Below are positions 43,747 to 52,900 of a stretch of 64,000 nt of DNA, one piece after another. The DNA is taken from the NCBI RefSeq assembly GCF_035930445.1, contig NZ_CP142394.1:1893501-1957500 (forward strand). The letters run 5' to 3'. The DNA is from Sphingopyxis chilensis. GTDB taxonomy: Bacteria > Pseudomonadota > Alphaproteobacteria > Sphingomonadales > Sphingomonadaceae. Both the position numbers and the translations under genes were made by a program. The notes beneath the pieces were generated by a model. That model searched no databases. It saw only the letters and a list, made by a program, of their open reading frames with translations, and was not told the DNA's origin. Each line of letters opens with the position of its first letter. The first letter of the stretch is position 1.

Positions 43747-44385
43747 ATGACTCACTTTACAGATATGATCGAGGGCTACCGGCGTTTCCGTAACGGCGGC
43801 TGGGCGGAGCAACGCGAACGCTGGGAACAGCTTGCCGAAGGACAGTCGCCCAAGGTGATGGTGATCGCCTGTTCGGACAGCCGGTCCGAACCCTCGCAGA
43901 TTTTCGACACCAGCCCGGGCGAAATCTTCGTCGTCCGCAACGTCGCGGCGCTGGTGCCGCCGTTCGAGACGACCCCGGGACGCCACGGCGTCTCGGCGGC
44001 GCTCGAATTCGCGGTGCAGTTCCTGAAGGTCGAGGAAATCGTCGTGATGGGGCACGGCCTTTGCGGCGGGTGCCATGCAGCGCTCCACAAGTCGATGGAA
44101 GGCGCGGAGCCCGGGCGCGGCGGCTTTATCGCCGACTGGATCGGCCTGCTCGACGAGGCGAGCGAGGCGGTGCGTGCCGCCCATCCACAGATCGACAACC
44201 GCGAAGCGGGCCGCGCGATGGAAATGGCGGCCGTGCGCGTGAGTATCGCGAATTTGCGCACCTTCCCCTGCATCCAGGAGAAGGAAAAGCGTGGGAGCCT
44301 GAAACTGCGCGGCGCCTTTTTCGCGATCGGCGACGGGATATTGCATGTGATGGACGAAGCGACGGGGGAATTCGCTCCCGCCTGA
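43747..44385 (+). CDS. Beta-class carbonic anhydrase
   Basis: A 212-residue beta-carbonic anhydrase that interconverts CO2 and bicarbonate. Zinc ligands are a cysteine and the catalytic Asp-Arg dyad in [12 protein letters not shown], and a histidine and cysteine in [12 protein letters not shown]. The conserved [13 protein letters not shown] helix precedes the latter. It likely supplies bicarbonate to carboxylases; the acetyl-CoA carboxylase beta subunit is also in this window but far away. Confidence 0.94.
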   Translation: MTHFTDMIEGYRRFRNGGWAEQRERWEQLAEGQSPKVMVIACSDSRSEPSQIFDTSPGEIFVVRNVAALVPPFETTPGRHGVSAALEFAVQFLKVEEIVVMGHGLCGGCHAALHKSMEGAEPGRGGFIADWIGLLDEASEAVRAAHPQIDNREAGRAMEMAAVRVSIANLRTFPCIQEKEKRGSLKLRGAFFAIGDGILHVMDEATGEFAPA

Positions 44386-44455
44386 ACCTGCCGGGCCGAC
44401 GCGATCGCGGGACAGGGGTTGCGCCCGGCTGGCGGCGGGTTCACAGCCCTCCCCC

Positions 44456-45793
44456 ATGCCTTCCAAGCCGACAATCCCGCGCTGGGCCCGCCTCGCGCAG
44501 CATCGCTTCAATCGTCGCGCCCGCAGCGAAGTCGGTGATATTCGCCGCCGCGTCGCGATGGTCGGCGGTGCGATCCTGCTGGGCCTGGTGGCCTTGGCCT
44601 TCGCCGCCGCCGGCGACCGGGCGCAGCACCTGATCTTTCGCATTTCGGATCGCGCCTGGTGGCTGCCACTCCTGATCACACCGACCGCCTTTGCGCTGAT
44701 CGTCTGGACCGCGAACCGCTATTTCCCGGCATCGCGCGGTTCGGGCATCCCGCAAATCATTGCCGCCGGGCGCCGCCCCGAGCAGGAAGCGACCGGGCCG
44801 TTGGTGTCGCTGCGCACCGCCTTTGCCAAGCTCGGTCTGACGATCGCCACATTGTCGGTCGGCGGCTCGGTCGGGCGCGAGGGGCCGACGGTTCAGGTCA
44901 GCGCGGCGATCATGGTCGCGATGCACCGCCTGCTCAAAGTCCGCGTCACCGCGGGCGTCTTTATCGCCGGCGGTGCGGCAGGCGTCGCGGCGGCGTTCAA
45001 TACGCCGCTCGCGGGCATCGCCTTTGCCATCGAGGAACTCGCAGCAGCCTATGAACAGCGCGTCGCCGTGCTGACGATGGGCGCTGTCCTGATCGCAGGT
45101 CTCGTCAGCCTGTCGGTTGCGGGCGATTATGTTTATTTCGGCGTGATGCGCGATACGCTGCCCGTTTCGGACGTGCTGCTGATCGCGCCGATAGCCGGGA
45201 TCGGCGGCGGGCTGGCCGGCGGATTGTTCGCAAGGATCGTCCTGGCGGCAAGCGACCGCTCGACCGGTTGGGCCCGGCGCGCAGCCACGCAGCCGGTGCT
45301 GTTCGCTGCGGGATGCGGCCTCGTCGTCGCGCTCGTCGGGATCGCGACCAACGGCGGCACGTGGGGCACGGGCTATGACGTCACGAAATTCCTGGTCGAA
45401 GGCCATCAGGGCAAGCTCTGGTTTTTCCCGGCCAAGTTCGCCGCGGCGCTCGCCTCGACACTCAGCGGCGCACCGGGCGGCATCTTCGCGCCCTCGCTCG
45501 CCGTCGGCGCCGGTTTCGGCAATCTGCTGACCCCCGCCTTTCCCGAAAGTCCGGCGGGCGCGGTCGTGATGCTGGGCATGGCCGCCTATTTCGTCGGGGT
45601 CGTACGGGCGCCGCTGACCGCAGTGATCATCCTGATCGAAACCACCGCGGCGCGCGGCATCATCCTGCCGCTATTCGCCACCGCGCTGATCGCCGACTGG
45701 ACCAGCGCACAAATCTGCCCGACGCGGCTGTATCACGGGCTTGCGAAACGCATCATGCCGCCAAAGATCGGCGCGCGACCGGGCGATGATTAG
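44456..45793 (+). CDS. ClC-family chloride channel/transporter
   Basis: A 445-residue membrane protein with about a dozen hydrophobic segments. The three chloride-site motifs are present: RGSGIPQII, GREGPTVQ (with the gating glutamate) and GGIFAPSLAVG. There are no C-terminal CBS domains. It could be a Cl-/H+ antiporter as in E. coli; the proton-glutamate position is not certain from inspection. It is preceded by a short gap after the carbonic anhydrase, so bicarbonate/chloride co-regulation is only a guess. Confidence 0.9.
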   Translation: MPSKPTIPRWARLAQHRFNRRARSEVGDIRRRVAMVGGAILLGLVALAFAAAGDRAQHLIFRISDRAWWLPLLITPTAFALIVWTANRYFPASRGSGIPQIIAAGRRPEQEATGPLVSLRTAFAKLGLTIATLSVGGSVGREGPTVQVSAAIMVAMHRLLKVRVTAGVFIAGGAAGVAAAFNTPLAGIAFAIEELAAAYEQRVAVLTMGAVLIAGLVSLSVAGDYVYFGVMRDTLPVSDVLLIAPIAGIGGGLAGGLFARIVLAASDRSTGWARRAATQPVLFAAGCGLVVALVGIATNGGTWGTGYDVTKFLVEGHQGKLWFFPAKFAAALASTLSGAPGGIFAPSLAVGAGFGNLLTPAFPESPAGAVVMLGMAAYFVGVVRAPLTAVIILIETTAARGIILPLFATALIADWTSAQICPTRLYHGLAKRIMPPKIGARPGDD

Positions 45794-45887
45794 CGGCTGA
45801 TGGCGGGAACGGCGGGAGCCAAGCCTGCATATTTCCGATGTCCGCTTTGGGGTTGGGAACTGCCATTCCCCTCTGTCCGTTCGAGTC

Positions 45888-45948
45888 GAGCGAAGTCGAG
45901 ACACCCATCGACGTGACGCCTGGCCCGAGGGGCATCTCGACTTCGCTC
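45888..45948. repeat. Palindromic intergenic repeat (GAGCGAAGTCGAGA type)
   Basis: Arms at 45888-45906 and 45930-45948 pair with two mismatches in 19. The sequence type (GAGCGAAGTCGAGACxCCC) is a dispersed extragenic palindrome seen in many sphingomonads. It lies in the 253-base gap between the ClC gene and the orphan gene; the rest of that gap shows nothing else I can name. Confidence 0.75.
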
Positions 45949-46046
45949 CATGCGAAGGGAGTGGGAAGGCTGCATATCCGCAATCGATCGGTTGCTGTTT
46001 TTCCGTCCGATTCGAGGCGATTGCCTGAAATGGGGAGCCTCTATGC

Positions 46047-46376
46047 CTACATGCCATCCAGAATCGATTGCGCTTCAGTGCGGATTTGGCCCATTTCGGA
46101 AGACGCCAAAATCACCTCGACATCACCCGACGTTTTATCGACAAGATCACAAAACCTCTCTCCCAGAGCCATGATCCGTGCGTCCCAAGGCCCGAACACG
46201 GGTCGTCGAGCTTTGACATTTGGCGACAGGTTGCTGCCGAAGAGCATCGAATGGCATAGCTCTTCCGGCACGCACATGACGCTCTGATCACGCCCCATCC
46301 AGTAATAGTCTTGGAAGTCTTTGTCGCTCAGCTCTCGAAGAGCCTCTAGCACCGCTTCTTTGTTCGGTTTAAACAT
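46047..46376 (-). CDS. Orphan hypothetical protein of lower G+C content
   Basis: A 109-residue soluble protein (MFKPNKEAVLEALRELSDKDF at the start, many charged residues, no signal or TM segment). I do not recognise the family. Its G+C is about half, clearly lower than its neighbours, and codon use is less biased to third-position G/C, so recent acquisition is likely. The reading frame looks protein-like on this strand (amphipathic helix at the start, balanced composition). It lies between a palindromic repeat and the atp operon terminator. Confidence 0.6.
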   Translation of the reverse strand: MFKPNKEAVLEALRELSDKDFQDYYWMGRDQSVMCVPEELCHSMLFGSNLSPNVKARRPVFGPWDARIMALGERFCDLVDKTSGDVEVILASSEMGQIRTEAQSILDGM

Positions 46377-46490
46377 GTCAGGCTAGCCTTGCTGCGATGG
46401 TTGCCAGCGGCATCTTGGCCAAAAGGTCGAATGTCCGCAATTGCGGTCGAAACCGGTCGTTCAGCCAACACTTCCCACATTGCACAAAGC

Positions 46491-46516
46491 AAAACGCCCG
46501 CGGAAGACCGCGGGCG
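46491..46516 (-). terminator. Rho-independent terminator of the atp Fo operon
   Basis: A nine-base perfect stem (46495-46503 with 46508-46516, loop AAGA on the plus strand) is followed on the minus strand by TTTT. It lies 29 bases beyond the atpF stop, where the Fo operon should end. Confidence 0.8.
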
Positions 46517-46544
46517 CTTCGTTTATCCGGCAGTGGCGAAGAGC

Positions 46545-47078
46545 TCAGCTCCGGGCGACACCCGCGATGGCTTGATCGACCAGCGCCTTGTCGGCCGCGG
46601 CGTCATGCTTGTCGGCGATCAGCCGTGCGGCCGCTTCGGTCGCCGCTTTGGCGGCCGCCGTGCGGACCTCGGCGAGCGCGCCGGCTTCGGCCGCCGCGAT
46701 GCGGTCTTCGGCCATCTGCTTGCGGCGCGCGATCAGCGCGGTCGCGTCGGCCTTTGCCTTGGCGACGAGCGCCTCGGCCTCGGCATCGGCACGGGCGCGC
46801 ATTTCATCGGCTTCCTTGGCGGCGTCGGCAAGCTTCGCCTCATATTCGGCCTTCAGCGATTCGGCGTCGAGGCGCAGCGCCTCGGCTTCCTTGAGCTGCT
46901 TCGAAATCTCGGCAATCTTGTTGTCGAGCATGCCCGCGATCATCGCCGGCACCTTCTTCCACAACAGGATCGCGATAAAGATCGCCATGGCGATCGAAAC
47001 CCAGCTTGTCGCGGTGAGGATACCGAAAGACTTCGGTTCAGCGGCACCTTCGGCCAGGATCATGAGGAAATCAGCCAT
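46545..47078 (-). CDS. atpF: ATP synthase Fo subunit b
   Basis: A 177-residue peripheral-stalk subunit. One N-terminal membrane segment (TATSWVSIAMAIFIAILLW) is followed by a long charged, alanine-rich coiled coil reaching to the C-terminus. It pairs with b' to link Fo to F1. The start overlaps the b' gene by eight bases. A separate b/b' pair is the rule in alphaproteobacteria. Confidence 0.94.
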   Translation of the reverse strand: MADFLMILAEGAAEPKSFGILTATSWVSIAMAIFIAILLWKKVPAMIAGMLDNKIAEISKQLKEAEALRLDAESLKAEYEAKLADAAKEADEMRARADAEAEALVAKAKADATALIARRKQMAEDRIAAAEAGALAEVRTAAAKAATEAAARLIADKHDAAADKALVDQAIAGVARS

Positions 47079-47568
47079 GGAGCACCGCCTTCACCGCTGC
47101 CTTGGCGTCCGCCGCGGCAACCTGCACACCCGAGAGCTTGGCGACGAGGTCGCCCGCCGCTTCGGCCGCGACCGCTTCGATTTCCGCCATTGCCGACGAG
47201 CGCGCGGCGCCGATTTCGGCTTCCGCTGCCGCCAGCTTGTCCGCGAGTTCGGCATCGACCTTCGCCAAACGCTTTTCGGCGTCCTTCGCGGCCTTGCCCT
47301 TGGCGTCGGTCACCGCCTTTTGCGCGGCGGCGCGGCTCGCGTCGCTCTGCTGGCGATAGCTTTCTTCCAGACCGTCGGCCGCGGCGTGCGCAGCTTTCGC
47401 CGCTGCCAGATCGTCGGCCACCTTGCGGTCGCGCGCGTCCACCGTCGCCTCGATCTTCGGCAGCATGCCGCGGCCGATGACGAAAAAGACGAAGCCGAAG
47501 GTCAGCAGCACCCAGAAAATCTGGGATGCGGCGTACCAGCTTTCAGCAAATTGGCTGATTTGAGGCAT
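47071..47568 (-). CDS. atpG: ATP synthase Fo subunit b'
   Basis: A 165-residue peripheral-stalk subunit b'. The N-terminal part (FAESWYAASQIFWVLLTFGFVFFVI) is typical for b', with one membrane segment and a long coiled coil. It forms a heterodimer with b. The naming atpG or atpF' varies between databases. A stable hairpin lies in the 71 bases between it and the c-subunit gene upstream. Confidence 0.92.
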   Translation of the reverse strand: MPQISQFAESWYAASQIFWVLLTFGFVFFVIGRGMLPKIEATVDARDRKVADDLAAAKAAHAAADGLEESYRQQSDASRAAAQKAVTDAKGKAAKDAEKRLAKVDAELADKLAAAEAEIGAARSSAMAEIEAVAAEAAGDLVAKLSGVQVAAADAKAAVKAVLHG

Positions 47569-47600
47569 GGATTTACTCGACCGACAAAAGAAAAGCAGTC

Positions 47601-47631
47601 GCGGGGCCCGCGCTCAGCGCGCCGGCCCCGC
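47601..47631 (-). terminator. Attenuating hairpin between the c and b' genes
   Basis: GCGGGGCC (47601-47608) pairs with GGCCCCGC (47624-47631), and CGCGC with GCGCG inside. On the minus strand the stem is followed, six bases later, by TTTTCTTTT. This would allow partial termination after atpE, or protect its 3' end. Confidence 0.6.
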
Positions 47632-47639
47632 AGACGAAA

Positions 47640-47870
47640 TCAGGCTGCCTTGAGGTACAGCAGGATCGCGATCAGGAACGACAGCAGGCCGAGAAGTTCG
47701 GCGGCCGCGAAGCCGATGAACAGGCGGCCCTGCTGGCCGTCGGCCGCCGCGGGGTTGCGCAGCGCGCTTTCGAGGAAGCTACCGAACACGTTGCCCACAC
47801 CGATGGCGGCCATACCGGCACCGATAGCGGCCAGACCGGCGCCGATGAGCGAAGCAGCTTGAACGTCCAT
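47640..47870 (-). CDS. atpE: ATP synthase Fo subunit c
   Basis: A 76-residue hairpin of two membrane helices. The proton-carrying carboxylate is the glutamate in [12 protein letters not shown], and the glycine-rich first helix is [17 protein letters not shown]. There is no sodium-type motif, so H+ coupling is expected. It is needed in many copies per complex; the hairpin directly downstream may help raise its level. Confidence 0.96.
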   Translation of the reverse strand: MDVQAASLIGAGLAAIGAGMAAIGVGNVFGSFLESALRNPAAADGQQGRLFIGFAAAELLGLLSFLIAILLYLKAA

Positions 47871-47912
47871 TTTATACTCCTTGGGAAAAACGATAATTAT
47901 GCAGTTGAAAAA

Positions 47913-48692
47913 TCAGTGCAGATTGATCGCGTCGTTCAGATAGAGCGACGTGAGCAGCGCGAAAACATAAGCCTGGATACCCGCGACCAGCAGTTCGAGA
48001 CCACTGATACCGATCATCAATGCCATGCTGGGGAGGCCGACACCAATACCGATCGCCGGGCCCGCCGCGATCCCGTCGATGATGAACGACGCAAACACCT
48101 TCATCAGCACGTGGCCCGCGGTCATTGCGACGAACAGTCGCAGCGCGAGACTGAACGGGCGGACGAGGAACGACACCAGTTCGATCGCCGGGATCAGCCA
48201 CATCAGCCAGATCGGGGTGCCATGCGGCACGAAGAGCGAGAAGAAATGGAAACCGTGGCGCCAGAAGCCGACGATCAGCACGATCGCGAAGCTGAGGATC
48301 GCGAGCACGCCGGTGATCGCGAAGTGGCTCGTCACGGTGAAGGGGTGCAGGCCGAACAGGCCGAAGGGCATCAGACCCAGCACGTTCAGCATCAGGATGA
48401 ACATGAAGAGCGAGAAGACATAGGGCGTATATTTGCGGCCTTCAGGGCCGATATTGGCATTCATCATGCTGGAGATGAAGCCGGTGAAGCCCTCGACGGC
48501 GACCTGCCAGCGGCCAGGAACGAGCTGGCGCTTCATCCCGCCGACCATGAAGACCCACAGCAAGAGGCCAGCGATGACCATCCACAGCGCGCTGGTGGTA
48601 AAGGCAACCTCCTGACCCCCGACATGGAACATGTCGAACATCTTCTGCACCTCGAACTGGTGCATCGGGTCCACTTTGCCTTGATCCGCCAC
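47913..48692 (-). CDS. atpB: ATP synthase Fo subunit a
   Basis: A 259-residue membrane subunit forming the proton half-channels. The essential arginine is in SLALRLFVAMTAGH. Several helices precede it (ALWMVIAGLLLWVFMVGG, VFSLFMFILMLNVLGL). It stands second in the operon, 23 bases after atpI, in the order atpI-atpB-atpE-b'-b. Confidence 0.96.
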   Translation of the reverse strand: MADQGKVDPMHQFEVQKMFDMFHVGGQEVAFTTSALWMVIAGLLLWVFMVGGMKRQLVPGRWQVAVEGFTGFISSMMNANIGPEGRKYTPYVFSLFMFILMLNVLGLMPFGLFGLHPFTVTSHFAITGVLAILSFAIVLIVGFWRHGFHFFSLFVPHGTPIWLMWLIPAIELVSFLVRPFSLALRLFVAMTAGHVLMKVFASFIIDGIAAGPAIGIGVGLPSMALMIGISGLELLVAGIQAYVFALLTSLYLNDAINLH

Positions 48693-48715
48693 GCGATACC
48701 TCGCCTAAAATCCTG

Positions 48716-49045
48716 TCAATCCGGCTTTTTGGGCCGAACATTCGCAATCCGAAATATGTTTCTGAAGGCGACGCCTATTCCGAGGAACAGCACCACCAAC
48801 AGGCCCCAGGGCGCCGTGCCGGCAAAATGGTCGATCGTCCAACCGACCAGCGCGCCGCCACCGATCCCGCCCAGCAGCTCGGCCAGAACACGATTACCGA
48901 GCTTGTAATTCGCATCGGTCTCCGGTCCGGCGGTCGCTGCGGTCCTTCTTGCTTCTGCGGCTTCGGCCCGGTCCAATCGCTCTTCGAGCGAGACCAGGCG
49001 CGAATCCTCAGAGCCAAGTTCCGGATCGCTGCCATTCCCCGTCAT
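48716..49045 (-). CDS. atpI: ATP synthase accessory protein AtpI
   Basis: A 109-residue membrane protein with two hydrophobic segments (LAELLGGIGGGALVGWTIDHF and GLLVVLFLGIGVAFRNIF). AtpI helps c-ring assembly. The first part is charged and Glu-rich. Its ATG at 49045 has AGGAGG upstream. It opens the Fo operon; a candidate promoter with a terminator-like leader precedes it. Confidence 0.88.
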   Translation of the reverse strand: MTGNGSDPELGSEDSRLVSLEERLDRAEAAEARRTAATAGPETDANYKLGNRVLAELLGGIGGGALVGWTIDHFAGTAPWGLLVVLFLGIGVAFRNIFRIANVRPKKPD

Positions 49046-49095
49046 TCTCTCGCCATCCTCCTGAAACAGAACCGGAAACTCCCGATTCCGCCTAC

Positions 49096-49118
49096 AAAAA
49101 AAGGCCCGAAAATTCGGG
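49096..49118 (-). terminator. Terminator-like hairpin in the atp operon leader
   Basis: On the minus strand CCCGA (49114-49118) pairs with TCGGG (49105-49109) and is followed by a T-run from 49102 to 49096. It lies between the candidate atp promoter and the atpI ATG, 51 bases before it. An upstream GGGG-TCC-CCCC stretch could compete for the same cytosines. Confidence 0.55.
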
Positions 49119-49137
49119 GGACCCCTAAGGCGCGGTC

Positions 49138-49166
49138 CGTTTAGGAACGCCGCCCGCTTAAGTCAA
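49138..49166 (-). promoter_or_regulatory. Candidate sigma-70 promoter of the atp operon
   Basis: On the minus strand TTGACT (49161-49166) and TAAACG (49138-49143) are separated by 17 bases. Transcription would start near 49131 and run into the terminator-like hairpin within about 15 bases. Confidence 0.5.
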
Positions 49167-49185
49167 TGCTTCTGCTTGTGCGCAC

Positions 49186-49219
49186 AAAAATGCCGCCGCG
49201 TTTAGGGGCGCGGCGGCAT
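49186..49219 (-). terminator. Rho-independent terminator after ydbL
   Basis: An 11-bp perfect stem (49190-49200 with 49209-49219, eight-base loop) is followed on the minus strand by TTTTT. It lies 38 bases after the ydbL stop and ends the ydbH-ynbE-ydbL transcript. Confidence 0.85.
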
Positions 49220-49256
49220 ATGAGAGCCCTCGGGCTCCATTATTCGGATTCGGATC

Positions 49257-49673
49257 TTACGGGCAGCGCGCGTCGCGTTCGGGCGGGCTGGCATCGCGGG
49301 TTTTCCATGCGCCGCCGGGGGTCTGATATTTTTCGCCCGGCTTGGTCTTCGCGATCAGATTGCAGCCGCTGGTAAAGGCGAATTGCTCGACGGTGCTGCC
49401 CGTCGACTGCGCGCTCGCGGTATAAGCCGCCTTCCGCTTGATATTGAGGTCCTGCACCAGCGCGCGGATCGCGGGGGTCGGCGTCGTCGCGAAACCCAGA
49501 TAGCCGTCGGGCTGCTCGCCGATCTGCCCGGCGGCGCGCGCCGCGGCATAGGCCGGGTCGCGCTGCGCCATCGCCGACGGCACAGCAAGGGCCACGGCAG
49601 CCGTTGCCGCGATCGCGGCAAGCGCCAGTCCGGTCGGTTTCCATTTGGTCATACGCATCACATCCTTCCCCAT
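49257..49673 (-). CDS. ydbL: YdbL-family (DUF1318) periplasmic protein
   Basis: A 138-residue exported protein with a signal peptide (residues about 12-36, ending SAMAQ) and the DUF1318 core (AAARAAGQIGEQPDGYLGF, then NIKRKAAYT). In E. coli YdbL modulates the YdbH-YnbE complex, which moves phospholipids between inner and outer membranes. The start shares one base with the ynbE stop (TGATG); an inner ATG at residue 6 is possible. The C-terminus has two cysteines (TSGCNL and DARCP) that may form a disulfide. Confidence 0.87.
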   Translation of the reverse strand: MGKDVMRMTKWKPTGLALAAIAATAAVALAVPSAMAQRDPAYAAARAAGQIGEQPDGYLGFATTPTPAIRALVQDLNIKRKAAYTASAQSTGSTVEQFAFTSGCNLIAKTKPGEKYQTPGGAWKTRDASPPERDARCP

Positions 49674-49900
49674 CAGAATATCTCGCTATTCTGCTCGATG
49701 AGCTTTTTGGCATCGCCATCCAGCCTGTACACCACTTCCTGCCGGATGTTGATATTCAGGTTGATTTCGATCGGCTTATCGGGCGTTTCGATCTGAACGC
49801 AGCCCGCCAAGGCTCCCATCAGGGTCGGCGCACCTATCATCACCGCAATATGCCTGACGTCAATCGCCAGCCTCCTTGCTCCAGTCTTGTTTATCTTCAT
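49673..49900 (-). CDS. ynbE: YnbE-like outer-membrane lipoprotein
   Basis: A 75-residue lipoprotein with lipobox GALAGC (lipidated cysteine near residue 34), followed by QIETPDKPIEINLNINIRQE and DAKKLIEQN, the conserved YnbE core. In E. coli YnbE multimerises by beta-strand stacking to extend YdbH to the outer membrane. It overlaps ydbH (ATGA) and ydbL, so all three are translationally coupled. Confidence 0.9.
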   Translation of the reverse strand: MKINKTGARRLAIDVRHIAVMIGAPTLMGALAGCVQIETPDKPIEINLNINIRQEVVYRLDGDAKKLIEQNSEIF

Positions 49901-52900
49901 CGCACAGGCTCGCTTTCTGGTGGCTGAACGGGGGCGTCCTCCCCCCTCGCGGCGGATTCGGCTTCTTCCTGGGCCCGCATAAGGGCCGGGAGATTCTGTT
50001 CGATCAGCAGCGACGGATCATAGAATCCCTTCGCCGACGTCAGAAGCTGTCGGAACGGCGCGGTGATCTTCACATTGAAGACCAGGGGCAGTTTCGCGAC
50101 CTGATTGGTCAGGAAATTGCGCGTCGCGCCCTCGCCCTGCCCCACGCCGCCAAAGCGGATGTCGGTCACCATTTCGCCGTCGAGATCCCCGTTCAATATG
50201 ATCGTCAGATCGTCATATTTGAGGCTGCGCAGCGCGCCAAAGGCAAAATTGGCGATCGTGCCGAGATTGCGGTTCGACAATTCGCCGACATAGGCGAGCG
50301 TCCCCCCGCCGGCGCGCGAATCGATGCGCCCGTCCACGATCCGCCCGCCGAGCCCGTCGAATTCGACCGGCAGGGTGCCGTCGAACACGCCCGTTGCATT
50401 GATATTGTCGAACCCGAAATTCTGCAGGAACACGGCGGCGTCGACCCCGACGATGTCGAACGACAGCCGCCGGGCATTGTCAGCGTTGAAATCGAGCGTC
50501 GTGGGGTGGAGCAGCAACTGGCCGCCGCCGAAAGGCCAGCTTCCGCCCTCGATGCGGACGCGGTTGTCGCCGAGCAGCCGATATTCGATTTCGCCGTCGA
50601 TCACGGGAATGCCGGGGTTGATCTCGTTGATCTTCGCGATCTGCCCCGGCGCCGACCTGAGCCCGATGAGATCGTCGAAGCTGAGCGTCGTCGTCAGCCC
50701 GGTGACCGGGCCGAATGCAGCCGCCAGACTTGCGTCGGCGGTTGCGAAGGTGCCGCGGCTCGTGACGCCGTCGGCGGTCCACTCGATCCGCCCGTCGCCG
50801 ACGACCGAACCCTGAACGTTGGCGACGACGCCGAGCGCGAGGCTGGTAAGCTGGTCGGGCTGGAACGCATCGTCGAACCGCAACTCCTTCACGGCGAGGT
50901 CCGCCGCACCGCTAGTGTCGGCGAGGCGATGGCGGATCAGCGTGTCGAGAATTTTCGTCCCCGTCTTCCGTTCGTTGAAGCCGGCTTTCGCTTCGATGAC
51001 CCCGTCTGCGAACCGCAGGCTCGCATCATCGCTGACGAGCGGGAAGAAGCGCGGGTCGGGCGCCGCGTCGGTGAGCAGAAGGCCGCCGTCGAGTGTCAGC
51101 GCGCCTTTCGCGAAGCGCCATTGCCCCGCAATCTCGCTCATGTTGAGCGGCACCGCGCCGATCTTGCCCTCCGCGCCGCGAAGCTCACCGGCCATGCCCT
51201 GCGGTGTCGCCCGCCCGGTGAGGGTGTCAGCGGCGAAGCGGGTCACGTCCTCCCCCTCGCCCAGCGCGATGTCCGCGCGCGCCAGCGACCAGCGCATCGC
51301 CGACAGGTCCAGGTTCGCCGGGCCGCTGGTCAGGCTGAACGGCGAACTGCCGCTTGTTCCCCTCAGGGCAATGCGCGGAATGCGAATGTCGCCGCGCAGG
51401 CCAGCAGGCCCTGCGCTGAGCAGCGGAGCCCCCGGACGGCTGCACAGATCGATGGCGCTGCGGCCGATCCGGAACCCGCTGACCTCGATCCGGTCGGCAG
51501 CGACCCGGCTGCACCCGCCGTCGAATGCGAGCGCTCCCGTGGGGGCAAGAAAGCCGTTCAGCGGCACCGTCAACCGCTCGACGCGGCCGCCCGCGAGCGG
51601 TCCCGACAGCGCCACCGTCGTCGCGAAGCGGAGAAGCCCGCCCGCGCCACCCGAAAAACGCACCGGCGTCAACGCCAGCCTTGCCCCTTCGGCGCCATAG
51701 GGCTCGAAGCTCGCAAGACCGGTGACCTTCCCCTCGGCACTGCGATCGAGGCTCAGCGTTCCCGCGGGCAGGTCGCCTCCGCCGATGTTCCAGCGCCCCG
51801 TCGCGATCACCGCAGGATCGTCGGCGCCATAAAGATAGCCGATACGGCTTTCGGCGCTGCCGGTAAAATGCGCGCCGCTCGCGCTCGTCAGTTCGGGCGC
51901 GATCAAATCGACCCGCGCGGTCGGCCCCTCGCCCGCAATTGCGAAACCCGCACTGCCGCTCGCATCGGCGAGCACGCGGCTCAAGGCCCCGACGGCCCTT
52001 GCCGCCAGCGGCCCGATCGGCGTCCCCGACAGCCCGCGCGCGCTTTCGGTGAGCGAACGGCGCAAGTCCGCGCTGCTGTTCGCACGCGCGAAACCGATGC
52101 GTCCGTCGAATTTGGGCGCCGCGCTGCCGACGCTGCCCTTCGCTTCGAGGTTCACGCTCGCGGCAGCGAAATCGGGTCCGCGCAGGCGCGCCATATCGGC
52201 ATCGACGTCGAGCCTGGTCAGCACCGCGGTGCCGTCGAAACTTGCGCGCAACCCCATTCGGTCGGCCGCGATCGGGCCTGCGACGAGGCGCACGATGCTG
52301 GCGTCGGCCTTGCCCTTCCAGCTTTGCAGATTCTCTGACAGCGACAGGTCGAGCGCGACTTGCGGCGACGCCGCGCTGACGCTGCCGCCCGCGCAGCGCA
52401 GCGCGCCGCCGCGCAGCGGGCCCACCAGCTGCGGCCGGATGTCGCGGACGAGGACCGTGCCATAGAAGCTGACATTATCACCGTGGCATCCCGCCGCCCC
52501 GACCCGCGGCGCGACGAGTGCGAGCTTGCCGGTGAAGTCGCGGCGCAGATTGCCGCCACCATTCAGCGCCGCGCCGATATCCCCCCACGGGGTTTCAACG
52601 CGCGCCCGTGCATCGCGAAGCGCGACCGACAGGTCGGGCAAGGCAAAGGGATCCTTGCTTTCGGGGTCGCGGAACTTGTCGAGCGAACCGAACGACAGGC
52701 GCCCGTCGACGAAACGCCCGTAAAGCCGGACACCGTCGGCGTTGATTCCCGACACATAGGGCCCCGACCAGCCATAGCCGAGCAGGACCTCGACGCGCTT
52801 TGCCGTGAGGTCGGGCCGCTTCGGGTCGCCGATTACGATATCGGACAAGACCTCGCTGCGAAAACCGATCCGCTCGATCGTGTAACGCGCAGGAACGTCG

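Noticed and set aside
49876..52338. An 820-codon plus-strand frame opposite ydbH
   Set aside because: It is antisense to the AsmA-like protein with its coupled ynbE and ydbL genes; no motif is seen.
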